Shown here in pieces: positions 1 through 34,917 of a stretch of DNA of 64,000 nt; within the stretch, counting starts at the first letter, position 1; each line of letters begins with the position of its first letter. The DNA is from Hoplostethus atlanticus (lineage: Eukaryota > Chordata > Actinopteri > Trachichthyiformes > Trachichthyidae): positions 2,803,501 through 2,867,500 of the forward strand of contig JAXDDX010000034.1 of NCBI GenBank assembly GCA_034670405.1, read 5' to 3'. The notes beneath the pieces are model-generated. The model ran no database searches and had not been told where the DNA came from. It was given only the letters and a program-made list of their open reading frames with translations. The position numbers and the translations under genes are program-made.

Positions 1-13693
<13,693 letters not shown>

Positions 13694-15458
13694 CTTTTCA
13701 TCCTGATTCTCCTGTACTAGAATTTACTTACAGCTACGGATGGGACGGAATCAGTGAAGACACAGGAAAAAGCAGAGATGGGAGACAGGGAGAGAAAAAG
13801 AGTAATCTGATTAACTCTTCAATGTCTTGCGTTTAAATGAAAAAAAACAACAACAATATTGCTTCACTGATTGAAGCACGAAAAGTTGGCTTCACAAGAG
13901 CAAACATTTATACCCTAGCTACAAGGTTTGCAAATATCTTGAAGTGAGCATTTGGTAGTGAAAACATCTTGCCAAAACAGTGGAAGAAAACTCAAGAAGA
14001 AAAGAGCGTGCTGGGGCTCCTTGTGTGCTATTTCTATTTGAATCCTAGCTTGTGCCGCATTCATCACTTTCTGATGTCTTTCCTGTTTCTCTTCACTCTG
14101 AATTGAAATGCATGAATAGCGATGGTGTCACTCTTTAACATTTGTGCGTAATTTAAGCCATGGCAGTAAATGTTGTGCGCCTGAATCCCATATCAGAAAG
14201 CTGTTATGGTCTTCAAAAGTTTGTCATTTCATTCATTCATTCTTAATATCCACCAATGGAAGACACAGTGATCTGTCTGAACTACTGTAACAGAGGTCCA
14301 AGTATTTCAAAATCAGAGTAACAGGTGAAAATAAAAAGGCATCAGAATTGTTTCAGAGTTGATTTCTGCAGACGTCTAGTGCTTACAGTATGAAAGTGGT
14401 TCTGTAAAAAAGTCTGATGGGGATCTACAAATGACCTAAAAGGTAGGTGTTTAGGTGTTCTGCAAGGGCATGCTAATGGACACGTCATGACTGGCATTGC
14501 TAGATGGCAAGCACGTCTCCATCACTGAAGCTCTCGTAAGGTCTCTATTTCAAACTTATTTAAAGCTCCAGTCAAAAGCTGGGTTGGCTCTGATTTTCTG
14601 ACTGGAAGATGCTAGAGAGGGAGCTCCAGTGCATATGCAGGGACAGAGACATGATTTAAGTTCTTTACCCCTGACCAATGCCAGCTTCCTGTTATCCAAC
14701 CGTCTCTGTCAAACTAGGGCAGCCATAGTTCTCAGTCAGAGGGATTAAGTCCACAGTCACTCGCTCTGACCAGGGGTTTTCACCAGCACTGATGTGTGAT
14801 GGCGATCTCTTGCCATTTGCCTGAACTGGATGAAACCACAGTGCCAATGACCTGCCAACCACCTTAAAGATGTAATGTGTTGGCTTTTCAGTGTATCAAT
14901 GAATCTCTGTGACATTAGTTGTGATGACACATTGTGATGCTAACTGTAACTGTAACTGTCACTGTTACAAATTGTAGTCTATGATCTCCTTCATGCTTTT
15001 ATTTAGTCAAATCTGGGAAATCTTTGTTTCTCCTAGAAATCAGAGGAAAATACTTCCGGTTAGACTGGTGGCAATCAAGAGCAGTGGGAAGGGGAAATAA
15101 TGAAATATGAAGATATTAAGTAGAAATGAAAGGTGCCGTCCATAGGGCACCTCTGATATCAGACCTCATAGGTCCTCTGGTATTGATATGTTGGTATACT
15201 CTGATCTGTAGCTTGATAGCAAGTGTGTAATCAAAACAAGTACATGTTTGAGCATTTGTTGTTTCCAATAAACTTGATTTTAAAGACATTAGGAATTTGA
15301 CTTCAGATATTGGTAGTGCTAAAAAAGCTCTAGAACTCAAGAGCTAATAGCTTTCTCAAATCATTCTTTTTTAATAATTTACTACCATGCCGTCTGACTA
15401 GCCAAGTTACAAACTATGCTAGATATCCAGCTGTGGTACATCTTGGACTGTGATCCCG

Positions 15459-15459
<1 letters not shown>

Positions 15460-15539
<80 letters not shown>
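15460..15539. repeat. (TG)n microsatellite
   Basis: About 80 bases of GT dinucleotide with a single GC interruption. Confidence 0.97.
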
Positions 15540-16690
15540 AACTTTCTCCTTGGCCATCACACCTTGGTCAAATAGTAACTGCAGATCATTTTTAGCATTG
15601 TCTTAACCAACTGAATATACCACATGGGTGGGGTTTGCCACATCAGGACAATTCATAGTGTCAGTTAAGTTGTCAGTCACAGAAAGGTATACTACATTTA
15701 GTTTTAGATGCTTTCCTGTGAATGTCCAAAGTATAAAGAGAGTTTGCGAATAATTTGATCCCGGACCGAGGGCTCTCAAGGAGGTCAGAGAGCCCACTGT
15801 CCTTACAAAAATAATACAAATTCACTACCACTACAAATGTTTGCCAGCGACTGAGACTGATATTTTAATAACTGAATAGCTTTCCAAAGAGAGGATTACA
15901 ATTCTATGTTCCCTTTTGACAGAGAAATACCGTTGTATCCTTTTCATATTGACTAAGCTCTGTGAGTTTTCCATCTCCTCCTGTCCTGAAATGCATTGAT
16001 CCCTTCACGCGTGCAGCCAGACACTAGTTATCTGCTTTCACTTGATCTGCTTATTTGGCCAAGGTTGATCTCAGATCAGCCCATCTCATACACTGAATCC
16101 AGTACGTTCCCATTTGCTATCAAAATAAATAGGTTATGTTCCATTTGCATCATCATGAAGCAGATAAACAGGTTCAAAGCTGTCATGATGTCATGGTGAC
16201 GAATCCTTCACACAAATACAAGGCAGTCACAGGACTTCACCCGCCATAAGTAAAATGTCATGACGATGACCTTCACTCACATTATGTAGCAGTGCATTGT
16301 TTCACCTAAGTCAGTGCAATACAAGACCCATTGCTCTAAATAAAACAACCTGACAGCTGATTCTACACTGAAAGTTGTTTTCACTCTTATCTAGTCAAAG
16401 GCAACCATTAGTATATGTATTCAAATGAAATCCGAATTTGGGTCACAATATTATTAATCTACAGGCAAAATGCACAGGGAGAATATTTGCCAATATGCGC
16501 TGTTTTGAATCGCAAGCCGGCTTACTGGGGCGTGGAAAAGAATTAGACAGCGCAGAGTAAAAAAAAAGTCTTTTAGTTGAATGAAATTTAATTCCCATTA
16601 CAGCCAGATGTGATACGGTCATCACCGCAAGTAATTATCATAATTAGATTCAAAGTAGAGATGAGCCATGGATTGGCAGTTTTGACACAT

Positions 16691-16691
<1 letters not shown>

Positions 16692-16728
<37 letters not shown>
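16692..16728. repeat. (CA)n microsatellite
   Basis: An uninterrupted CA tract of about 37 bases. Confidence 0.97.
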
Positions 16729-16732
<4 letters not shown>

Positions 16733-16891
16733 TCTACTATACTGCTGTGTTGAATTCTCTAAAGTGAAAACTGGAAAACAAATCAAATGATGGCAGTGTG
16801 AGTCAGTATTGGAAAGGGTTGTGATGATGCGTTTGAAGATATGACTACTGGCACATTCTTCATGCAATCACATTTCTCATATAAAATAACT

Positions 16892-17100
16892 GGGCGGCTG
16901 TAGCCTGGAGGATAGATGAGCAGGCCGAAAGGCTGCCGGTTTCGAATCCCGGACTGGCTGGGAAAATGTGGGTGGGTTCTCCCCTCTCTCAACAACTACC
17001 ACCGATGTGCCTTGTGCCACATCGGTTTAGTTGTGTAAAGCAGATTGTTGCTCAGTCGACTTTCCCTGGATAATCAAAGGTTAAAATAATAAGAATAAAA
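16892..17100 (+). mobile_element. tRNA-derived SINE
   Basis: It begins GGGCGGCTGTAGCCTGGAGG (A-box-like head) and has a B-box-like GGTTTCGAATCCC at 16938-16950. It then runs through an unrelated body ending in an A/T-rich tail (...ataataagaataaaa). The head resembles a tRNA promoter, but the molecule does not fold into a complete tRNA and is followed by a SINE-type body. This is typical of teleost tRNA-SINEs; the exact family is not assigned. Confidence 0.75.
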
Positions 17101-18770
17101 TGCCTTGTTTTTCAATGCTTTTCTTATTGTCCTGAAAAGTGAAAGTGAACTGAGCGACGACTAAGAGTTTCACTTCCTTTTCTTTTAATATGTTTTTGAT
17201 AGCATTATCAGGGATATTTAAGGGGTGATATAATGGAAACGAGGCTGGAAGGATTGGCCCAGGAGTAATTAACTAATTAACTAACACACCAATCAGGCAC
17301 AGGATAGTCTTACAAGGAAGATCCTGCTGTTTTGTCACTTTTTGGCTCATTTACTTCATTGCATTCTATTTTCCATAATCCAATCCATCATTTCCCATTG
17401 TATGGCTTTTTGTTGAAATTCGGTACATCTTTCCATTCTTAACTTTATGCGTATTAAAACATGGAGTTTCAAACTGAAACTGGAATCCAGCTTGGGAAGG
17501 TAATGTGACTTTAACTTCTCTCTCATGGCACACCTTATCCAATACATTAGAATGAAACACTCAACAATACTAGTATTTTGGAGTAAATGCAGTAGAATTA
17601 TAGACACCTGTGGTACAATAGAAAGTCTTAAATATCTTTAACTCACTGCTGAATTTATGAAAACATATGGCACTGAAAGGCATTAATACAGATAAGCCTC
17701 TAGGGCCCCTGGGCATCTCCTATGATGCTCTGCAACTAAAAAACTAGGAATACAAAGGCTTGTGAGGCATGGGGGACTTTAAGCAACAATAAACATCAAT
17801 TCTTATGAGGAAATCAATCAAACCATTCCTGTGTGATGAAGGAAAGTTGAAAACTCTGAAGTTGGGCCTAACCTCTGGCCTGGCCACCATGTAAACCTTC
17901 CTGTGGCCTCTAGGAGTATCACAATTACACAGTATTTCTGAGTTGGGAGTCCTAGTGACTAATGAATAGTATTATTTGGTATTTGAAAATGTAAGCTTAT
18001 GCTAGATAGGCCTTTTAGGGCCTCGTAGTCTATGGAGATGATTTACTCAATTTCACAAATCTCTTTTCTATGAGCTGATCAAAAACCTGCAACTAGAGAA
18101 CCGTACCCTCAGGAATGGAACTTGTATAGGAGGATAAAGTGTTTGGAGCACTGAAATATACTCAAATTCCAAAGTAAACCTTATTCTATGTATAAGCTAT
18201 GATGATGAAATATACAATCAAATGCATAATGTAATGCAAACTCATTTTCAGTTTAAATTATTTCCATTGTATGCATACAAAAAGAAATTCCAATAATTCT
18301 GCCCAATGAATAGAATGTATTTCTGTATGAGCACATATTTTCCCTCATTGCACACTTCTGTTTTTGGTGGGTTTGGAAGATATTTTAAAAGTCTTTAGGA
18401 CACGTTAACGATTTTAAATCTAATTTACAATATTTGGGGACATTTCCACCTCCCAACACACAGAAAGCTTTATTTACTTTTCTTTTCTTTGATCCTGAAA
18501 TTTAAAAACTACCAGAAGGCACAAGCTTTCCAGGAATATGACACAATTCATAAATTTCCCTATATATTATGGATCACGCAAAATGGTAATAATGTTTAAA
18601 TTGAACTTGAGTATGCTATAGATTGCATTACGATAACTTTATAGCGTTTATTATATTTTAGGGTTTGTCTCATAAACAGAGGAGCATTGCTTTTGGACAA
18701 CATTATTTAATGTATTTCTTAAAACTAAATTAGAAATTTACCACCATTATGCTTGTTTTGGATACATACA

Positions 18771-18810
18771 CAAAAAGTCTATGTATTAGACAAAAAGTCT
18801 ATGTATTACT
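18771..18810. repeat. 20-bp tandem duplication
   Basis: The unit ACAAAAAGTCTATGTATTA(G/C) occurs twice head to tail, identical apart from the last base. It is a simple recent duplication in non-coding DNA. Confidence 0.85.
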
Positions 18811-21004
18811 TAAACTTTAAGGAAAAATAGATGATCGTCTTCGATCGTCGATCTTTGTCTATCTACTGAAGAAGGGGAAGGGGATGCACAACAGTAGAGT
18901 CTGATGCTGATTTTGCACCAAGTCAGCTGACTAACTTGACCTATGGCCTGATCTCATTCTCACTTATTATCCTTCCTCCTCATATTTCAGAGTATGTTAT
19001 TTATGAGGTTTTGCATAGATAATCTTGAATAGTACTTGTAGATGCAAATAAGCTTTAAGTAACTTTGTCACCTCATTCTCATTCAAAGGTATTAATATAA
19101 AAATATATTTTTTAAATATTGTATTCCATGTTTCTTTAAATTTGGATGAGGTATACAGATTGTGCCTTTAAAACAGCAGAACAAGTGTAATAGCAAAAAA
19201 ATAATAATCTTGTGATTTTCCTTTTTTCATTGGTTATTATGTAATGAGTACCATTTGGAGCCATTTATCGTGCTTTAAGCTTAACAAAACTATTGTCAAA
19301 TGTGAAAATGGGATATTCCTGCAAACAAACACTGACATTTACCATAATGAAATCATACCTAACATGTTCTGAATGTTGTTCTACTGCCTCTATTCTAATG
19401 CTACGGTTTTGTGTTTCACTGGATTGGGTTATTTCTGGGTTATTACTGAGTTATTTCAGGACAGGATGACAGACCAAGCAATTCAGTCATGTAGTTTAGT
19501 CATGTAGTCTAGAGTCACTGGTTTGCTGTACTGTATACACTGTTTGTGTCGCAGTACATTTGACTGGGACTCCAGTTAGGTAGTGCTGCCATTTTCAAAA
19601 GAATTCTGATTAATTTTGCTGTAGCTCTGAATAGTGTTTTTCTATTTTCTCTCTCTCTTCCTCTGGATTAAATCTGTTGTCTACTCTAGCAGCCCATAGC
19701 ACATCTGGAATGACTGTATATCCTCAAATGACAAATAAAACACTTGTAGCAACTTAGCTGTGAGGGCAGCTAGACTTTGGCTGTGATCAAAACCCCCAAT
19801 TGTTCTAAACCAATATTTTTTTTTATTTGTTTTTATGTAACTCAAAAAACCTCGAGAAATTGTGTGAGGCCTAACTCAAAACAAAAGTTAAAGGTTGTTA
19901 TAAGCAGCCATGGAAACAAGGACCCATTACAGACTGGAAGTCAAAGAGTGCAACATATTGTCTTGGCTGCTGTCCATGGTGTGTGGCTGTTGCCCTCACA
20001 GAGCTTCAAACTGTAGTGCTTGGTGCTCAACACCGAACTGATGACCTCCTTTTTTTTGTGCAAAAGCCTCTTACGGTTTGCAGTAGATAGTCTAAATATG
20101 TAGAATACAGCAGGTATAGGCCTACAAAATGAGGCTATAGTGAAATTAGCACCATGCTGCCACAAGGATGAGTAATAATGTTTATATGCTTTAGAAATAT
20201 ATTTTTTTAAGTTTAGAGAAACATTTAATTATGTTCATGTAGTTTGCTGAAATAGAAGAGCATGTTTTATGGGGTCTGTTTTCAGGCTAGTCACTTAGAA
20301 AGAAGGTCATGATACATGACAGAGAAATGTGTAGTTTTAAACAACATTAGACAAGGAGAGACACAGTCAAGAATTGAAATGTCCTATTCTGGTCTCAACA
20401 GTTTACCAAAAGAGGTGGGACAGGTGTCTCAAATGTCCTGCGCTGCTTCACACAACATTATGTGATGTGTCAGCCATCACATTTCAATGGAAGCTGTGGA
20501 ATACTACGTGATGCATGAGAATATAGTTTTCACAAACAAATTATTCCATCCATGTTTGGAATTTCAAACAGATTTTGCCACATTGAGAGGTCATGGGAGT
20601 GATGCGAAGTGTAAGCCTTTAATACTCAACTCTTTGCGAATTAAAAAAAAAAACATGCACATCAAATGATCAAATTTCCCTTTAAGCGCATTCTATTTTT
20701 TTCATCTTTTGTGATTATATCCAATAGGCTGTATCACTACAAGCCCAAACCCCTAACATATTACTCATGATTATAAATTGACTACATCAGCAGCTCAATA
20801 TTCTCCAATAGCCCATCAGAAGGAAACTCAAATGTGATGAGCACCAAGAAAAGGACTGATGTCTTGTTATTGTCAATGAACACATTAGGACCAGCATGTA
20901 CTCTTTAATTAAGGCTACTTCACTGTCTGTACAGCCATGGTAACGAATGCAATTAATCAAATATTAAGCAGTCCAGTGCCATATGTTATTTCAATGATAC
21001 TTAC

Positions 21005-21500
21005 ATGTGAAACTCTGAGATTTACAGCATAGCTTCCGGAATTAAGTTCTTCTGCTTTTAGAAGAAGGAACTGCCAAACCCTCCGTGCAAAACCCATGAC
21101 TTCTTATCACGGCATTTCCCACTTCTTAATTGACCAATACTCCAATCAACAGAGACTGAGACGCGCGTGCTGTTATCGGAATCCAGAGGTGATCGATCAA
21201 AACTGACTTCTCTCGATGACTGCCGGCTGTCAAATCACCTCATGTCGACATTTTTGAGCTATGCCACAGGTGCAACGTCTACTAACGATTGTCACCTCAA
21301 AATTGTTTCTCCCTTCCATTCGAGTGTCTCCTCCGTCCTCATCCCACAGAGAGGAAAAGTCCCGAGCGTCTCAGCGGGAGAGGATGCTGCGCTTACTTCA
21401 CCGGTTGCGCGAGGAGAGGAGAGCCGCACCTCGATTTGCCCTTGAGCAAAAGGGACCGGGGAGGAGGGAGGAGGGAGGGAGGATGCTGGATTTCAGCTGG
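21005..21500 (-). promoter_or_regulatory. Candidate non-coding first exon / promoter of the sodium channel gene
   Basis: This stretch is richer in G+C and CpG than its A/T-rich surroundings (notably 21170-21480) and has no convincing ORF. On the minus strand a strong donor-like GTAAGTA begins at 21004, so an upstream untranslated exon ending at 21005 could splice to the coding exon at 13693. Vertebrate SCN5A-type genes start with a non-coding exon well upstream, which fits the place and strand. No TATA box is clear. This is inference from composition and one donor site. Confidence 0.3.
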
Positions 21501-22219
21501 TCTAGCCGTCTCATCTCACAGTCAAATGTGAAGCTGAAAGCTGAAAAATGAAGTTGCGGCATATTGGGAGAGTTGGACTTGACTTGGAAGTTGTCCCATA
21601 TAATAAAGTCACGAACGCAGCCTTTTCAAGGGTAAAAACACCAAAACTCAACAAAACTGACATAACTACGTGATATACCGCATAATATATTTTATGAGGT
21701 AAATTTATCATTGTCAGGTATCAAAATGATTTACGGTCACGGTCACGGTGTCTTTTAAGGGGGGGAAGCCTACATTGACGGTTTTTCTGAAAATATATAA
21801 TATTTTTTTATATATATTTTTTTTTAAATTGCTGCTTGCTTGTTTAAATTGCTACATCACCACTCTCAGGATATTTCTGCAAAGATAGCCTAATATGTCG
21901 AATTCCAGCTTATTCGGACAGAGGTCACCACAAGTTACCTGCAGATACACAGAGATATTGTTAGGAGGGGGAAAAGGTTGTCATTACGCCTGTAAATCTA
22001 GTGTTTTTTTACCTGTTGAGGTGGATGTGCTACCTGCATGGACAACAGCATTAGTTGCAGCATTGCCCGACTCTAAACCCATTGCCTTATTGCTCCCTCT
22101 ACTGGTGCATGACAAATCCAGGAAAGTGTGTCAAGACCTACAGTACATAGTGTTAATACAGCAATGTTATTAGTTGGTGCGGGGCAGGCAAATTATTAAT
22201 CTCAAAAAGTCATGATGTA

Positions 22220-23549
22220 GGGTGGACTCAGCTAAAATGGGCCATCATGTAAAATGGGCCAGATAAGGTTGGAGCTTCATAGCCCTTTAAAATCTTACAG
22301 CCAATCACAATAACTGATCTTGCATTGTTGCTGCAACACTAGTTGACATGTAACAATAGTTTTGATTAGTCTGAGGTTGTTAAGGTGGACATTAAGTACA
22401 TCAGAGAAATTGTATGGTAAGTGAGCATGACATAGCAAATTTCACTCATCACTAATAAGGGTGATAAAGCATTTATAAGTAAGCTTACCAGCAAAGCAAA
22501 ATGTTTATGAACAATGTTTTGACAGGCTCTTTCAAATAAAAAAGTTGAAATTTAAAAAGAAACTTTGATTTTTGTGAAAAAAGTAATTTTAGGTATTGGC
22601 CCATTTAGCTTAACCAGCTAGCTAAAATGGGCCACGATTTTCAGCTAAAATGGGCCACATACACACACACTCTTACACAGAAGTTACACAGAAATTGAGG
22701 GCGCAAAACAGGTTCATTGGTCTAGATGTATGCAAGCGAAATCTTAACAATCTTAACAAAAAACAACCAAAGGGAAAAAAGCAAAAAAAGAAAATAGCAC
22801 AAAGCAAGAGTGGCAAACCCCTCCTGCACAGGCCTGCCAGAGAGTGTATGGTGACGTGAATGACCCAAAGGTGGCCTTTGGGTCCGTGGCGGAGGACTGG
22901 GTGTGCTCTTGTCAGTGCAACTCATGGTACCACGAGAGCTGTGGAGAGGATAATGGCATCTATGATGATGATGGTTACATCTGCAAAGACTGTGTTTGAA
23001 GATGTTCTACTTTTTAACATAATGTTTGACAAATGTTGACACAAGCATGCACCTACACACACACACAGCTACACACAGTCCCAGAAAACAGACACAAAGA
23101 CACTAATGCGCAGAAACACACACCCATACAACATGATCAGTTAATTTTTAAACGCATTTTTCAATTAAATATTTGTTCAACTTTTTATTGCATGAAATGT
23201 ATTTACGGTGTTGTTACTATGGTACACCATTGACAATAGTCAATTTACTGTTAAAATTAAAATTATTTCAGCTGAAATTACTGTGTTGTTCTCTCTTTAT
23301 ATTGGCCCATTTTAACTGAACAGCTGGCCCATTTTACCTGAACATTGTGTTGTAGCTCAAGAGGGAACCTGCTGATACTCTAACTCTCATAAATCCAAAA
23401 CAATTATACTTTTTCAAATTTTTTTAACAAATAAATATTTTAGAGACCCATGCCAATTTATAAAAATATCATTAGATCTCCTGCATAGCTTATTTGATGG
23501 TCTTATAAATCATTTACCAAAAAGTGGCCCATTTTAGCTGACTCCACCC
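22220..23549. mobile_element. TIR-bounded DNA transposon remnant (pogo/Tigger-like), TA target site
   Basis: The ends form inverted repeats: GGGTGGACTCAGCTAAAATG... on the left and the reverse complement of GGGTGGAGTCAGCTAAAATG... on the right, one mismatch over about 26 bases. Each end is flanked by TA, the target duplication used by Tc1/mariner/pogo elements. The motif AAAATGGGCC (or its complement) also recurs inside the element. A 79-codon open frame ending at 22999 encodes a Lys-rich stretch then a PHD-like zinc finger, as found at the C-terminus of some pogo/Tigger-type transposases. No catalytic DDE domain is visible in about 1.3 kb, so this is an internally deleted, non-autonomous copy. 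Confidence 0.8.
22763..22999 (+). pseudogene. C-terminal PHD-like fragment of a transposase
   Basis: The frame starts inside a Lys-rich run (TTKGKKAKKENSTKQ), continues through CQRVYGDVNDPK and WVCSCQCNSWYHESCGED, and ends DDDGYICKDCV-stop. The C-x-C-x2-WYHxxC and C-x2-C spacing is PHD/RING-like. The Lys-rich tail plus PHD is the arrangement at the C-terminus of fish pogo/Tigger transposases. It has no start codon and no catalytic core, and lies inside the TIR element at 22220-23549, so it is a relic rather than a host gene. Confidence 0.65.
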
Positions 23550-23551
23550 TA

Positions 23552-32176
<8,625 letters not shown>

Positions 32177-33605
32177 AACTCATGACTTTTCAGAAGAACT
32201 CTGTCATTTGCCAATCACCACCCACCTCCGACATATAGTACCCTCAACCTCATTGTGTGGTCAAGAGTCGCAGTATCAATGAGGACCCAGTGAAATTTGT
32301 GAGGACGTGGCTCACGGCGTATCACCAGAACAGGCCGGAGCAACCAAGACACCTGGGAGATAAGTGGTCCGTAGTGTTTCTTTTGCTTTGTTTTTGTTTT
32401 TTTACAGTTTGAAGGATTGAATCAAATGTTTTATCTAGCACTCACTGATTATTCTTTTGGAATCTTTGACTGCTTTGGGATTTGTTTTTTTTTTCCTTTT
32501 TCCTGATTGGCATTTTATTTTGAAGCGACCGATATTACAGTATGTGTTTGTGTCCGAGTGTGTGTGTGTGTGTATGCACATGGATGTAGTAGACTAATGT
32601 TTGTTCTAGTACATTCCAGAAACTGTCCTTGTTCTACAAACACTCCACCGTCTAAACAGTATCACCACTTTAGGAGTACACTTGGGTCTCTGGGTAGTGC
32701 CACAGTTCCTCAAAGCAATCCGCCTCTGTTCTGTTTTTGGCATCGTCCATCTTAACTTGAACTTACCTTGGCTTAGAGATTTAATTATTGCTGAGCTTGA
32801 ACTTCATTGACAGAAGCACTTGTCTGAGTGTCTGAGCTTTTCAATTAGCTGTGCTGTTATCAATGAACTGAATGTTCTTTTTTCTTTTTGTAAATATATG
32901 TACAACATTTTTGATTTAGGTGATATTTTTTTTTTTGTTTTCAACATTTTTATTTTGTTGTTGTACAGTTTAAAAGTCAAAACTAACAATTATTTTTCCA
33001 AATCCCCCTAAAGAGCACATTCATGATCATAACAGATATTTGACTTGGATGTTAAAGTGGCATTTGTTGTTCACACTACAACCCTGAAATTGCAGTTTAC
33101 TCTTAAGGATGTTAGTAGGTGTCCAAGTCATCTTAGCAATCAGGAAATCATATATAAGGTATATATCTTAATAACACATGCTTACTTGCTCTGTGCTTGG
33201 ATCATGAGCAGTGGCGATATTGACGTGATGAGGGCTCTTCCTATATGTATATTTCATTTAGATTAAATAGTAATTCACTTAAATATAACTTCGAGGGGAA
33301 TCTCACCTTATGAGCTATATATGGATATTCACCACTGTGGTAAATTTGCCAAAGTGAAATAAATAGCGTGTCACTGAGCAGAACAACAAATCTTTTCATT
33401 GTAAATTTTATGGATTCAATTTCCCCATGAAGAATGTGCGTATACTATAGTGGCACGCATTGAGTGAGCTCCAACCGGCCAAAATGGGATGGGATACCAT
33501 AATTAGGCCATCACACTGCAATATGTATACCCTTGTTGTAATAACTTGTGAATGATGTATATTTTAGGCATTCAACAAAGAAATAAATTGGAATGGTTTA
33601 ACAAT
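32177..33605 (+). other. wdr48 3' UTR and end
   Basis: Downstream of the TGA at 32174-32176 there is no further coding sequence. AATAAA signals lie at 33358-33363 and 33582-33587 on the plus strand, so the long transcript would end near 33605. The stretch is T-rich, with a short (TG)n near 32560. Confidence 0.5.
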
Positions 33606-34917
33606 GACAGATTTATTGTAATTATAAATGGATGTTTCTTCTGAATTGTAACGTGTTCAGTTGAGTCTGAAATAAGGAAAACGAGGGACAAAAAGTTTTG
33701 TTTTTTATTTTTAGCTTTTGTTCCAGTGATATGTGATTCGTCTAGCGTAAAAAAAAATACACCCACCTCACATTCATCAACAGATTCCTTGTTTGCACTC
33801 ATTCCTAATAAAACATACAACTCATTGGTAAAATATCTGCAAAAATACTTATTTTTTCCTTATTTTACCGACTATGAAAGTGTGAAAAACAGGATGCCTC
33901 CTAGAAAAACATAAAACATTAAGTATTCACCTAACAGCAGCGTCACTATACTATCAGAGACTACGCACATATGAAAGTCATCTGTCATCTATTAGATTTA
34001 CATTATAAACACATTGCTTGTCGACTCAAGATCAAACCACGGGCTAGCATCGTTCTAGCATTGCATAGATCACAGAAATGACATGGAATGTGACGTCGGG
34101 ACACAGTTCCTCGTATACAAGTAGTAGTAGTAATGGCCTCTACAGGCTGCGTTATGGCTGAATAAATCACTGAATGACACTGTTCAAAAAATACTGACTT
34201 TGTCAAAGCAGGTTTAAGAAAGTACCAACTGACCTTATGAATTAACTAAGAGTACAAGAGGATTCCCCTTGGAAACACAACAACAGCGCTCTTAAAATTC
34301 CATACATGGGCCACAAACTGAAAGTGTGCCTGCATGTCATACAATAAAATAAAGCAATGTATGCTTATTTTTAAAACCTCAATTTGTTGTTATTACCGCA
34401 CCAAGAGATGTGCTCTTGGTCTTTGTGTAGCGAATGACTAACATTTACTAGGGCCAACATGTCGTGGATACTACGATTAAGGTGCAGCTGTGCTTTGCAG
34501 TAAGTGTGTAATGCCTTTCCATGTAGTGTAATAACAGATGTGTATGTCTTTGGAAGTATTCAAGTATTCCAGTCCAGCGGTGTATGAAAATGTAAAGCAA
34601 TGCGTAGTCACTCACATGATCTAAATTGACACCAGACAGGAAAAAAAAAAAATGCTCTTAACATTGAAAACTGTTTGGCTTACAAAGTAGCAGTACCTGT
34701 TATTTCTTCTATACAATACAAAAGAGCTAGTATATTACCGCAGTGTTTCTAAGTATTCTTCTACTTATATGCTCATGCTGTAGCCAGTTCCTGTAGTATG
34801 TCAGACTATCAGTACCAAACTGGACAGGGCACCTTGGTCTTCCATAGTCTTAGTGTTTTCCTAAAAAAAAAATACCCCACTGATTGTCAACACCACATTT
34901 GTACTTCCTGTATGGCC
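33590..34917 (-). other. gorasp1 3' UTR
   Basis: On the minus strand the first AATAAA signals after the gorasp1 stop are at 33709-33704 and 33617-33612, giving a 3' UTR of roughly 1.2-1.3 kb. I see no exon here. It abuts or overlaps the wdr48 3' end. Confidence 0.45.

Larger units (their letters stand above)
13702..22217. other. Non-coding DNA between divergent scn and wdr48
   Basis: I found no exon with family resemblance here; all ORFs are short and lack plausible splice contexts or composition. It contains (TG)n at 15460-15539, (CA)n at 16692-16728, a tRNA-derived SINE at 16892-17100, a 20-bp tandem duplication at 18771-18810, and the candidate scn first exon near 21.0-21.5 kb. Regulatory elements for the cardiac-type channel could lie here but cannot be pinpointed by eye. 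Confidence 0.6.

Noticed and set aside
16892..16960. Possible tRNA gene
   Set aside because: It has A- and B-box-like sequence but no complete cloverleaf, and is followed by a SINE body and A-rich tail.
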